Shown here: in pieces, positions 7,697 through 15,456 of the stretch | Layout: every line of letters begins with the position of its first letter | Position numbering within the stretch: position 1 is the first letter of the stretch | Assembly (NCBI GenBank): GCA_034112105.1 | Contig: JAWUVZ010000007.1 | Span: 1 to 31,638, forward strand | Direction: 5' to 3' | Source: Glaciecola sp034112105 | GTDB taxonomy: Bacteria; Pseudomonadota; Gammaproteobacteria; Enterobacterales; Alteromonadaceae | DNA: 31,638 bases | Notes under the pieces: model-generated | The model's database searches: none | What the model saw: the letters and a program-made list of their open reading frames with translations, nothing else | Told to the model about the DNA's origin: nothing | Made by a program: the position numbers and the translations under genes

Positions 7697-8083
7697 CTAT
7701 TCAGGTAGCACCATTACACCATCAATCTCAATTTGTGCGCCTTTGGGCAACTGAGATACACCAATAGCAGCGCGCGCTGGGTAAGGCTGCTTGAAGTAAT
7801 TGGCCATAATTTGGTTAACGGTTGCAAAGTGACCAAGGTCGATTAAAAATATATTAACCTTAACCAAGTGTGATGTATCACCACCAGCTGCAGTACATAC
7901 TGCTTTTAAATTTTCAAATACTTGCACAGCTTGCTCAGCAAAATCGTGTGAGACCATTTCCATCGTGCTCGCCACCAGTGGGATTTGCCCTGATAGATAC
8001 ACTGTATTACCTGCTTTGACTGCTTGGCTGTATGTGCCTATAGCGGCCGGTGCGTCGTCGGTCTGAATGATAGCCTTGGGCAT
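7697..8083 (-). CDS. ridA: RidA-family enamine/imine deaminase
   Basis: A 128-residue YjgF/YER057c/UK114 protein. RidA hydrolyses reactive 2-aminoacrylate-type enamines released by PLP enzymes, protecting the cell from metabolite damage; it works as a cytosolic trimer. The family blocks are present: APAAIGTYSQAV at the front, VYLSGQIPL, and the C-terminal signature PARAAIGVSQLPKGAQIEID. This includes the substrate carboxylate-binding arginine R104 and the acidic residue E119 of the RidA subfamily. A strong AAGGA site lies 6-7 bases upstream of the ATG. It lies 25 bases after spoT and 17 bases before trmH, an insertion relative to the E. coli spoT-trmH order. Confidence 0.95.
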   Translation of the reverse strand: MPKAIIQTDDAPAAIGTYSQAVKAGNTVYLSGQIPLVASTMEMVSHDFAEQAVQVFENLKAVCTAAGGDTSHLVKVNIFLIDLGHFATVNQIMANYFKQPYPARAAIGVSQLPKGAQIEIDGVMVLPE

Positions 8084-8108
8084 AGATTTTCCTTTTTTTT
8101 AAAATAGA

Positions 8109-10220
8109 TTACTTTGGTTTGTATTGACTGTGCCGCGAGACTTTTTGAAGTTCAGGAATAGCGCGAATTCTGCGCATAATATTGGCAAGGTGGACGCGAT
8201 TTTTGGTCGTGAGTTCAATATCTATGACATAAATACTATTTTCACGGTCTTCTGTTTGTAAATTAATAATACTAGAGTCGCAACTCACAATAGTCCTAGT
8301 CAGTGCGGCCAACGTGCCCTGATGATTGAATAACTCTAAACGCAGTGCTGCCTTAAACTCACCATGGGGTACATCATCCCATTCCATTGGCAATACGCGC
8401 TGTGGTTCTTCTCTACTAAGCTTACGAATATTAGTGCAACCCGTTTGGTGGATAACAATGCCGCGACCTGGCGACAAAATAGCAACCACTTCATCACCCG
8501 GGATCGGATGGCAACAACGTGAAAAATGTACCAATAAGCCTTCAGTACCGCGTATTGCAACATGCGATTTTTTGTCAGAAAGCTCAGCGTTTTCTCCGAC
8601 TAAACGCCTAGCAACTATTGCACTTAATTCATTACCCATTCCAATATTTGTAAGTAAATCATCAAAACTTTCATACTTAGTTTCCTCGACTACGCGATTA
8701 ATTTCCCCAGGAGAGATTTCATCTAATTTAATCGTACCTAAAGCGTGCCGCAATAAACGGTTACCCATACTTACAGCATCTTCAGATTGTTGGCGTTTGA
8801 GGAAGTGGCGAATATTGCTGCGAGCACGCGCACTCACCACGAAGTTCAGCCAGTTTGCGTTAGGTTTCGCTCTTGGTGACGTAATAATCTCTATACTTTG
8901 ACCGTTCTCCAAAGGCTTACTCAATGAGTAATTTCGGCGTTCCACCCTTGCCCCAACGCACGTATTACCAACATCAGAGTGCACTGCATACGCGAAATCA
9001 ACCGCAGTTGCGCCCATCGGCAGTTCGATAATGGTGCCTTTAGGAGTAAATACATAGATTTCTTCAGGGAATAAGTCAGATTTCACACTTTCAATAAATT
9101 CAGCCGACGTGCTAGAGCGCTGCTGCAGTTCGATTAACGACTGGATCCATTGAGTTGCCCGAAGTTGTGCGGTCGTGCCTTTATCCGCAGCTTTCTTATA
9201 AAGCCAATGAGCCGCGACACCTTTGTCAGCCATGTGGTCCATTTCTGCAGTACGAATTTGCACTTCAACAGGAATACCATGAGGCCCAATTAATGACGTA
9301 TGTAACGACTGATAACCGTTAGTGCGCGGAATAGCGATATAGTCTTTGAAGCGATTTTCGATCGGCTTATACAAGCCATGCATAGCACCGAGAACACGAT
9401 AACAATTATCCACACTTTCTACGACAACTCGAAAAGCATAAATGTCCATCACTTCAGTAAACGAGAGCTCTTTGTTTTTCATCTTACGGTAGATACTATA
9501 AAGATGCTTTTCGCGACCTAGCACAGAGCCATCAATACCATAAGACTCGAGACGCTGAACCAATTCATTTTGAGTTTTTTCAATTATCGCTTTACGATTG
9601 CCGCGCGCTTGGTTTACCGCAGACCGCAAAGCCCGATGACGCATGGGGTACATAGCCTGAAAACCGAGGTCTTCAAGCTCATTTTTTATATCATGAATAC
9701 CTAAGCGGTGGGCCAACGGAGAATAAATTTCGAGGGTCTCTAAGGCAATACGACGGCGTTTATCGGGGCGCAATGAACCTAGCGTTCGCATGTTATGAGT
9801 GCGGTCAGCTAGCTTAATCAAAATAACCCGAATATCTTGTACCATCGCCATAAGCATCTTGCGAAAGTTTTCAGCCTGCGCTTCTTGTTTGCTACCAAAT
9901 TTTAGCTTATCTAACTTACTCACGCCCTCGACCAGCTCGGCAACTGTTTCACCAAAAGCGAGGGTCAAATCTTCTTTGCTGTAGTGCGTATCTTCAATGA
10001 CGTCGTGCAGCAATGCCGCCATTAAAGTCTCATAATCAAGGTTCATGTCGGCCAGAATACCGGCAACGGCCACAGGATGAGTTATGTAGGGATCACCACT
10101 ACTGCGCGTTTGACCGTCGTGAGCATCGCGCGCGAGTATATAAGCCGCTTGAATATATTCGACTTGATCTGGTGGTAAGTATTTACTTACCTTAGTTTTT
10201 AAACCTTCAAATAGATACAC
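8109..10220 (-). CDS. spoT: Bifunctional (p)ppGpp synthetase/hydrolase SpoT
   Basis: A long RelA/SpoT homologue of 703 residues that makes and degrades the alarmone (p)ppGpp. The N-terminal HD hydrolase has H48, H72-D73 (LLHDVIED) and D139/N143 (KLADRTHNM), all retained. The synthetase domain carries GREKHLYSIYRKM, D259 and E319 (VEVQIRT), so both activities look intact. This pattern identifies SpoT rather than RelA, whose HD is degenerate. Then come TGS (EEIYVFTPKGTIIELP, about 390-450), the CCHPIP zinc-finger-like motif and a C-terminal ACT domain (FNHQGTLAALTRTI). The start is GTG at 10220, giving the typical MYLFE opening, with no visible Shine-Dalgarno; expression may therefore be low. 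A hairpin separates it from rpoZ. Confidence 0.97.
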   Translation of the reverse strand: MYLFEGLKTKVSKYLPPDQVEYIQAAYILARDAHDGQTRSSGDPYITHPVAVAGILADMNLDYETLMAALLHDVIEDTHYSKEDLTLAFGETVAELVEGVSKLDKLKFGSKQEAQAENFRKMLMAMVQDIRVILIKLADRTHNMRTLGSLRPDKRRRIALETLEIYSPLAHRLGIHDIKNELEDLGFQAMYPMRHRALRSAVNQARGNRKAIIEKTQNELVQRLESYGIDGSVLGREKHLYSIYRKMKNKELSFTEVMDIYAFRVVVESVDNCYRVLGAMHGLYKPIENRFKDYIAIPRTNGYQSLHTSLIGPHGIPVEVQIRTAEMDHMADKGVAAHWLYKKAADKGTTAQLRATQWIQSLIELQQRSSTSAEFIESVKSDLFPEEIYVFTPKGTIIELPMGATAVDFAYAVHSDVGNTCVGARVERRNYSLSKPLENGQSIEIITSPRAKPNANWLNFVVSARARSNIRHFLKRQQSEDAVSMGNRLLRHALGTIKLDEISPGEINRVVEETKYESFDDLLTNIGMGNELSAIVARRLVGENAELSDKKSHVAIRGTEGLLVHFSRCCHPIPGDEVVAILSPGRGIVIHQTGCTNIRKLSREEPQRVLPMEWDDVPHGEFKAALRLELFNHQGTLAALTRTIVSCDSSIINLQTEDRENSIYVIDIELTTKNRVHLANIMRRIRAIPELQKVSRHSQYKPK

Positions 10221-10255
10221 AGATAATAATTAAAAAAGTAGGTGTCAATACTTGT

Positions 10256-10283
10256 AGAATACGGTTATTTTGGCGCTTTGCAA
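10256..10283 (-). promoter_or_regulatory. Candidate sigma70 promoter for spoT-ridA-trmH
   Basis: On the minus strand TTGCAA (10278-10283) is followed after 16 bases by TATTCT (10256-10261), each matching consensus at 4 of 6 positions. It lies directly after the rpoZ-spoT hairpin and would give a leader of about 30 bases. By-eye match only. Confidence 0.3.
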
Positions 10284-10287
10284 ACGC

Positions 10288-10314
10288 AAAAACGCCAATT
10301 TTCATCGGCGTTTT
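10288..10314 (-). terminator. Hairpin between rpoZ and spoT
   Basis: AAAACGCC and GGCGTTTT pair perfectly (8 bp) around an 11-base AT-rich loop. The minus-strand 3' arm continues into TTTTT then GCG. It lies about 90 bases after the rpoZ stop. It probably terminates or attenuates gmk-rpoZ transcription before spoT, and is symmetrical enough to work both ways. Confidence 0.65.
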
Positions 10315-10403
10315 ATAATATATTTTTATTTTCAGGTAAAATAAGTCAACTAGAGCGCTAGGTTTACTGAGCCAAAGAGGCATTTTAACTTAGCATTTAA
10401 TTT

Positions 10404-10676
10404 TTATTTTTCTGAAAGAATGCTCGCTACTGAAGCAAATTCAGCCGCTTCTTGTTCGCGTTGGTCATGCAAGTCTGATTGCTCAACTGTTTTAGCCGTA
10501 ACCAAACCCAACTCAATCTCACGAAGAGCAACTACCGTTGGCTTATCGTTACCCACATCTACTAGTGGCTCTTTGCCTTCTATAGCGAGTTGTCTCGCGC
10601 GACGAGCTGCAACTAATACTAAATCGAATCTGTTACCAATTTGGTTTACAGCATCTTCAACTGTTACACGTGCCAT
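10404..10676 (-). CDS. rpoZ: RNA polymerase omega subunit RpoZ
   Basis: A 90-residue omega subunit, which helps beta' fold and joins the RNA polymerase core. In E. coli omega forms part of one ppGpp-binding site, fitting its position next to spoT. The opening MARVTVEDAVNQIGNRFDLVLVAARRARQL and the central NDKPTVVALREIE are diagnostic. A longer frame opens at 10733, but the conserved start is the ATG at 10676, which has GGAG 6-7 bases upstream. The upstream extension is not part of the family. It is about 100 bases downstream of gmk, reading the same way. Confidence 0.97.
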   Translation of the reverse strand: MARVTVEDAVNQIGNRFDLVLVAARRARQLAIEGKEPLVDVGNDKPTVVALREIELGLVTAKTVEQSDLHDQREQEAAEFASVASILSEK

Positions 10677-10780
10677 ATAGTGCTCCGATAAATTAATTAG
10701 TATTTCAAAAAATGGTGGCGAAGTGTACTGCATAACGTTACTAAAGCATAGTAAATTCGTTCACCTAAAAACCAATTAGA

Positions 10781-11452
10781 CTACTTTATTGCAAACAAGC
10801 TCGAAAAAAGTGAGGCATGCCTGATAAGCTGATTTTCTAAACAAAGGCGTTGCGCCTTGATGATTGACTCAAAGTCATTGTGTGCGCTTACTAAATTATC
10901 ATTGACGATGACAAAATCAAATTCGTTAAAATGGGACATTTCTGACTGCGCCTCAGCCATCCGTTTCGCAATAACCTCTTCAGAATCCTGTCCACGGCCG
11001 GATAATCTAACTTCCAGAGCTGCAACCGAAGGCGGTAGCACAAAAATACTTATTACCGACGGATTTTGCAACTTAACTTGTCGAGCGCCCTGCCAATCAA
11101 TATCTAAGAATACGTCAATACCTTGCTGCAGTTTATCGCTAATTGCTGCTTTGGAGGTACCATAATAATTACCAAATACCTCAGCATGTTCATAAAAAGC
11201 ATCGGCTTCAATCATGTTTTTAAATGTAGCATGATCAACAAAGTGATATTCAACGCCATTTTGCTCACCCTTTCTAGGCGCCCGAGTGGTGTGTGATACT
11301 GATAACTGCATAGGCTGGTGCTGGCTCGATTTATTTAAAAGCTCTTTAATCAGCGTTGACTTCCCCGCACCAGATGGTGCTGCAACGATAAAAAGATTAC
11401 CTAACTGTTGAGCAGATTTCACCGGCGTGTAAACATGAGTAGATTTGGACAT
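10781..11452 (-). CDS. gmk: Guanylate kinase
   Basis: Phosphorylates GMP to GDP with ATP, an essential step in GTP and (p)ppGpp precursor supply. The 223-residue protein has the P-loop APSGAGKST (25-33), the GMP-binding block SVSHTTRAPRKGEQNGVEYHFV, and the lid/core blocks FLDIDWQGARQVK and IFVLPPS. It is slightly longer than E. coli Gmk (207) because of about 15 extra N-terminal residues before the first beta strand. No strong ribosome-binding site is visible at the ATG at 11452, and no better internal start was found. It is divergent from cyaY across an 87-base gap and heads the gmk-rpoZ(-spoT) series, linking nucleotide supply to alarmone metabolism. Confidence 0.97.
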   Translation of the reverse strand: MSKSTHVYTPVKSAQQLGNLFIVAAPSGAGKSTLIKELLNKSSQHQPMQLSVSHTTRAPRKGEQNGVEYHFVDHATFKNMIEADAFYEHAEVFGNYYGTSKAAISDKLQQGIDVFLDIDWQGARQVKLQNPSVISIFVLPPSVAALEVRLSGRGQDSEEVIAKRMAEAQSEMSHFNEFDFVIVNDNLVSAHNDFESIIKAQRLCLENQLIRHASLFSSLFAIK

Positions 11453-11481
11453 ATTTATGAATTTTTGCTATTTGATAGTGT

Positions 11482-11490
11482 TGCTATAAT
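11482..11490 (+). promoter_or_regulatory. Extended -10 promoter for cyaY-est-hemCDXY
   Basis: TGCTATAAT is a perfect extended -10 element (TGn plus TATAAT). The -35 region is AT-rich without a clear hexamer, as is common for extended -10 promoters. The predicted start near 11497 gives a leader of about 43 bases before the cyaY ATG. Confidence 0.65.
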
Positions 11491-11511
11491 TAACAATGGT
11501 AGCATAAGCAA
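11483..11511 (-). promoter_or_regulatory. Candidate gmk promoter
   Basis: On the minus strand TTGCTT (11506-11511) is followed after 17 bases by TATAGC (11483-11488). The match is moderate. Its -10 overlaps the plus-strand -10 of cyaY, so if real the two promoters are back to back and mutually exclusive. Confidence 0.3.
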
Positions 11512-11539
11512 AAGTAAAGTGTGCAAATTGGAAATCCAA

Positions 11540-11866
11540 ATGATAAAAGATACTGAGTACCATGAACTAATAGACACTCTCTTTATTTCAATTGAAGAGG
11601 CCTTAGATGTATGTGAAGTAGACATCGACTATGAAGGTGCAGGCGGGATACTGACTTTAACCATGCTTGATCACACTAAAATTATTTTGAACAAACAGGC
11701 GCCATTGCATCAGCTTTGGGTTGCAACAAAGTTTAATGGTCATCACTTTAATTACAACGATGGTGTATGGATAGATGAGCGCACTGGTGTCGAGTTTTTT
11801 GCTTTTTTTGATGAAGCCGTAAGTAAACAAGCTGGCCAACCCGTAAAGCTCAACCTACAAGGATAA
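11540..11866 (+). CDS. cyaY: Iron-sulfur cluster assembly protein CyaY (bacterial frataxin)
   Basis: A 108-residue frataxin. It binds ferrous iron and regulates or feeds IscS-dependent Fe-S assembly in the cytosol. The first helix carries the expected acidic ridge (IDTLFISIEEALDVCEVDIDYE). It is followed by the beta-sheet core (GGILTLTMLDHTKIILNKQAPLHQLWVATK) and the family ending HFNYNDGVWIDERTGVEFF. The frame is open from 11408, but the ATG at 11540 gives the typical family start (MIKDTEYHELID) and lies behind an extended -10 promoter. The weak GGAA site is 7-8 bases upstream. It is the first gene of a rightward unit: only 4 bases to the esterase and on to hemCDXY. Confidence 0.95.
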   Translation: MIKDTEYHELIDTLFISIEEALDVCEVDIDYEGAGGILTLTMLDHTKIILNKQAPLHQLWVATKFNGHHFNYNDGVWIDERTGVEFFAFFDEAVSKQAGQPVKLNLQG

Positions 11867-11870
11867 ATTA

Positions 11871-12542
11871 ATGACTCAAGAATTATTATCTGCCGTTGAA
11901 ATTCAGCCACAAGGCGAGCATAAATCGACCATAATTTGGCTCCATGGCTTAGGTGATTCGGGTAACGGGTTTGCACCTATTGCCCCTGAACTTAAGTTGC
12001 CCGACGAATTGGGTGTTAAGTTTATTTTTCCACATGCCCCCATTCGTCCGGTTACCATCAATAATGGCATGGAAATGCGCGCATGGTATGACATTAAATC
12101 GATGGATATGGATTCACGCGCGGATCTTGACGGTGTTATTGATTCATCACAGCGCATTGAGCAGCTTATTCGTGCTGAAATAGATTCTGGCATTGATTCT
12201 ACGAAAATTATGCTTATTGGATTTTCACAAGGTGGCGTGATTGCATTGCATCTAGGTGCTAGATTTACACAGCCCATAGCGGGCATTGTTGCTTTGAGTA
12301 CTTACATGTGTGCACCACAAACTTTAAGTGCTGAAAAATCTGTTGAAAATCAAGATACCCCTGTATTTTTCGCACACGGCCAACAAGACGAGGTTGTGCC
12401 TTTATTTTTAGGTAATTCAGCCTTTCAAACAATGAAAGAGAATGGCTACAGTGTTGAATGGAAAGAATACATGATGCAACACAACGTATGTATGCCTGAG
12501 GTCGCTGACATTTCCGCATTTATTCAAGCCAAACTAGCATAG
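11871..12542 (+). CDS. Alpha/beta-hydrolase carboxylesterase (phospholipase/carboxylesterase family)
   Basis: A 223-residue cytosolic serine esterase of the acyl-protein thioesterase-like (Abhydrolase_2) family. The oxyanion block IIWLHGLGDSGNGFAPIAP is followed by FIFPHAPIRPVTINNG. The nucleophile elbow is GFSQGG with Ser119. The acid is Asp173 (AHGQQDEVVP) and the base His204 (MMQHNVCMPE). The full triad is present. Family members hydrolyse short-chain esters and some lysophospholipids; the natural substrate is not predictable. It sits 4 bases after cyaY and 21 bases before hemC, so it shares their transcript, though no link to haem or Fe-S metabolism is known. Confidence 0.9.
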   Translation: MTQELLSAVEIQPQGEHKSTIIWLHGLGDSGNGFAPIAPELKLPDELGVKFIFPHAPIRPVTINNGMEMRAWYDIKSMDMDSRADLDGVIDSSQRIEQLIRAEIDSGIDSTKIMLIGFSQGGVIALHLGARFTQPIAGIVALSTYMCAPQTLSAEKSVENQDTPVFFAHGQQDEVVPLFLGNSAFQTMKENGYSVEWKEYMMQHNVCMPEVADISAFIQAKLA

Positions 12543-12563
12543 AAAACACAACAGATAGGTAAT

Positions 12564-13508
12564 ATGAACATAACCAAATCTTCACAACGCGTTATTCGAA
12601 TTGCCACTAGAAAAAGTGACTTAGCTATGTGGCAAGCCAAGTATGTTCAAGCCAAATTGCTTGAACATCATCCGCAAATAACGGTTGAGTTGCTGCCCAT
12701 GTCGACGCAAGGCGATCGCATTTTAGATACACCGCTGGCCAAAATTGGTGGCAAAGGTTTATTTATTAAAGAACTTGAAATTGCCATGCAAAATGGTGAA
12801 GCTGATATTGCAGTGCACTCGATGAAAGACATACCCGTTGCTTTCCCTGATGGTTTTGGTTTACACGCTATTTGTGAACGTGAAAATCCGTTTGATGCGT
12901 TTGTTTCAAACAACTTTGAGTCACTACAAGCCCTTCCCAAGGGCGCTGTTGTTGGTACATCTAGTTTGCGCAGGCAATGCCAGATACGGGCATTTCGTGA
13001 CGATCTAATCATTAAAGATTTGCGTGGCAATGTAAATACTCGATTGTCAAAGTTGGATAATGGTCAATATGACGCTATTATATTAGCTTGTGCAGGACTA
13101 ATACGCTTGGATATGCATCACCGCATACAACAAGAAATTAACGCTGATCTTAGCTTACCTGCTGTTGGCCAAGGCGCAGTAGGTATTGAGTGTCGCAATG
13201 ACGATGCTGAATTAATCGCATTGTTAGCACCACTTAATCACACTGCGACGGCAATACGCGTTAAAGCCGAGCGCGCAATGAACGCCCGATTAGAAGGCGG
13301 TTGCCAGGTCCCGATTGGCAGTTACGCAGTGCTTGACGGTAACTTATTATTATTGCGCGGACTAGTCGGAACGCCTGATGGTGAAACAATGTTAAAAGCG
13401 CAAGCTCAGGGGCCATTAACCGATGCTGAGAAAATTGGTGAGACGGTCGCGAGTGACCTACTTGCAAAAGGCGCGAGGTCTATTCTGGATTCCTTAAGCA
13501 CAAATTAA
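12564..13508 (+). CDS. hemC: Porphobilinogen deaminase (hydroxymethylbilane synthase)
   Basis: Polymerises four porphobilinogens to hydroxymethylbilane, third common step of tetrapyrrole synthesis. The 314-residue protein opens with VIRIATRKSDLAMWQAKYV. It carries the substrate/cofactor-binding segments MSTQGDRILD, GGKGLFIKELE, AVHSMKDIPV, GTSSLRRQCQ and DLRGNVNTRL. The dipyrromethane cofactor cysteine is C247 in EGGCQVPIG. All expected residues are visible. The start has AGGT a few bases upstream of the ATG. It follows the esterase by 21 bases and precedes hemD by 24. The first ~8 residues before the conserved core are slightly longer than in E. coli. Confidence 0.98.
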   Translation: MNITKSSQRVIRIATRKSDLAMWQAKYVQAKLLEHHPQITVELLPMSTQGDRILDTPLAKIGGKGLFIKELEIAMQNGEADIAVHSMKDIPVAFPDGFGLHAICERENPFDAFVSNNFESLQALPKGAVVGTSSLRRQCQIRAFRDDLIIKDLRGNVNTRLSKLDNGQYDAIILACAGLIRLDMHHRIQQEINADLSLPAVGQGAVGIECRNDDAELIALLAPLNHTATAIRVKAERAMNARLEGGCQVPIGSYAVLDGNLLLLRGLVGTPDGETMLKAQAQGPLTDAEKIGETVASDLLAKGARSILDSLSTN

Positions 13509-13532
13509 ATAAACACAGAGGCAATAATCAAC

Positions 13533-14258
13533 ATGTATTTGATACTGCGTCCAAAAGCTAAATTAACCGATTCAGTAGCGTGCTTCCAAGAGGCAGGGTT
13601 AAGTGCGCTCGGGTGCGGCCTAATTGAAACAGTTGCGTTTCCGAGAGCTACTGAGTTATTACCCGAGCTATTTGAATTTAACCCAGATCTTGTTGTAGTC
13701 ACAAGTACGGTAGCAGCCGACCTCTATATTAATGCCTTAACGCATTCCAAAACATCAAATTTAATCTTTATCGCCGTCGGTGCTAGCACAGCCAAAAAGC
13801 TATCTAGCCGCCACTCAAAAGTTGTGCAAGCGCGTCCATCAAATTCAGAAGGAATTTTAGCCAGCATTTCGCACCTAAAAATTAATAATCCAAAGGTGGC
13901 TATACTCAAAGGCAAGGGTGGTAGGCATTTGATTATCGACACACTGAGTGCAAATGGTATTGCAGTTAAAACATTTGATTTATATGAACGTATTCTGCTA
14001 AAAGAACCATACTATACAGCACACTTTGAGGCTGAGGACATTCACTGTATTATTGCCACAAGCACAGAAATCATTGATGCAGCCTATAATTATTTTGAGC
14101 ATAATTGGCTAAGTAAATGTCAATGGATAGTCGTCAGTAAAAGACTAAAACAACATCTCAGCGCGTTAGGCGTAAAGAACATTTTTAGCAGTAATGGTGC
14201 TACCGACAGTCATCTCATTGCTGCCGCTAATCAAGTTAAAGGAACACAACATGAGTGA
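13533..14258 (+). CDS. hemD: Uroporphyrinogen-III synthase
   Basis: Cyclises hydroxymethylbilane with D-ring inversion to uroporphyrinogen III. HemD sequences diverge strongly, so the call rests on the two-domain alpha/beta pattern and its position between hemC and hemX. Supporting segments are the opening YLILRPKA, LVVVTSTVAADLY, FIAVGASTAKKL, VAILKGKGGRHLI in the second lobe, LYER, and the late CIIATSTEII and WIVVSKRL. The length of 241 residues is normal (E. coli 246). The stop overlaps the hemX start by 8 bases (ATGAGTGA), indicating translational coupling. Confidence 0.92.
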   Translation: MYLILRPKAKLTDSVACFQEAGLSALGCGLIETVAFPRATELLPELFEFNPDLVVVTSTVAADLYINALTHSKTSNLIFIAVGASTAKKLSSRHSKVVQARPSNSEGILASISHLKINNPKVAILKGKGGRHLIIDTLSANGIAVKTFDLYERILLKEPYYTAHFEAEDIHCIIATSTEIIDAAYNYFEHNWLSKCQWIVVSKRLKQHLSALGVKNIFSSNGATDSHLIAAANQVKGTQHE

Positions 14259-15456
14259 CAAAGAGTCAAGCCCTTCTGACCAAACATCGGACAGCACAGA
14301 GAACGTTGTGGAAGATGCAGTTATTATTGAGTCTGAGTCAGCTTTCGAAGCAGAAGTCGCGCCTAAACAAATAAAAACAGGCGGTCTCTGGCTATTTAGC
14401 GTATTTAACTTTTTGTTAATTTTCGGTATTTGCTCCGCCGCGGCCTGGACTTGGTATCAGTGGCAGCAAAATCAGACAAACGATTCGGATGCAGGCGTCA
14501 AAATCGAAGCTGAATTGTCCAACATAGACTCCGCGATATCCAAAATAGAGGGAACTTTTGTAAAGTATGACGCTGAATTACTTCAAATAAATGCAAACTT
14601 GACCGAGCAAAATCAGGTTTTAAATAAAAACATGGATAGTTTGCTACAGCAACTACTGCAAAATGTAGATGCTAACGAGGCTTTAAAATCAAGAGTTGCA
14701 GACATGTCGGGTAGACGTCCAGCCGATTGGTTATTGGCAGAAGCTGACTATTTAGTGCGCATAGCCGGACGCAAATTGTGGCTAGAAAATGATGTAAGTA
14801 CTGCCATGCTTATGTTGCAAGCTGCGGATTCGCGATTAGAAGATATTGGTGACCCGTCTTTATTTCCGGTGCGAAAACTCATAGCGGAAGATATTCAAGT
14901 ACTACATCAAATAAATCCAGTATCGATTAACTCAGTCGCATTGGCACTATCTGGCATGATACCTCAAGTTAATAATTTACCTTTAAATGCGCTTAAAATT
15001 CCTGAAATTGAGAATAACAATGAACAGAATGAACTCAGCGAAAACATCAGTGACTGGCAATCTAACATTAGCAAAACATGGAATTCGCTAGTCGACGATT
15101 TTATTCAAATAGAGACTAGCGATAAGCCCATTCTTCCCTACCTTTCAACCAAACAGCGTTGGTTAATCACGGAGCAACTTAAGCTAGCATTGTCGCAAGC
15201 AAAAAGCGCAGCGTTGGATCAACAAAAAAGTTTATATTTGAATGCATTACAACAGGCTACCGCGCTTGTGGTTGAACACTTTCAACTAGACGATAACAAC
15301 GTGAAGCAGTTTGCAGATGCCCTGCAGCAACTCCAAAATACTGATGTCGCTAAAGACTACCCACATCAATTGCAGTCAGCTGATGCAATGAAAGATATCA
15401 TTGAACAGCGGGTGCAACGTGTTTTCAACAATAATACCGATACAGGTGCGTTATGA
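14251..15456 (+). CDS. hemX: HemX (membrane-anchored, haem operon)
   Basis: A 401-residue inner-membrane protein of the HemX family. It is often annotated as uroporphyrinogen-III C-methyltransferase, but it lacks that catalytic domain. An acidic, Ser/Glu-rich cytosolic tail (1-44) precedes one transmembrane helix (46-68, LWLFSVFNFLLIFGICSAAA). A likely coiled coil (about 85-145) and a helical periplasmic domain with ADYLVRIAGRKLWLENDV follow, typical of the family. The ATG at 14251 is chosen because it overlaps the hemD stop and gives the usual acidic start; the frame is open further upstream inside hemD. Its role in haem synthesis is unresolved; with HemY it may organise the pathway at the membrane. 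Confidence 0.93.
   Translation: MSDKESSPSDQTSDSTENVVEDAVIIESESAFEAEVAPKQIKTGGLWLFSVFNFLLIFGICSAAAWTWYQWQQNQTNDSDAGVKIEAELSNIDSAISKIEGTFVKYDAELLQINANLTEQNQVLNKNMDSLLQQLLQNVDANEALKSRVADMSGRRPADWLLAEADYLVRIAGRKLWLENDVSTAMLMLQAADSRLEDIGDPSLFPVRKLIAEDIQVLHQINPVSINSVALALSGMIPQVNNLPLNALKIPEIENNNEQNELSENISDWQSNISKTWNSLVDDFIQIETSDKPILPYLSTKQRWLITEQLKLALSQAKSAALDQQKSLYLNALQQATALVVEHFQLDDNNVKQFADALQQLQNTDVAKDYPHQLQSADAMKDIIEQRVQRVFNNNTDTGAL

Noticed and set aside
8326..8901. Open frame of 191 codons on the plus strand inside spoT
   Set aside because: It is antisense to highly conserved spoT sequence, has no recognisable domain and looks like a shadow frame.
10238..10243. Perfect TTGACA on the minus strand before spoT
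   Set aside because: A matching -10 would fall on the GTG start, so transcription would begin inside the coding region.
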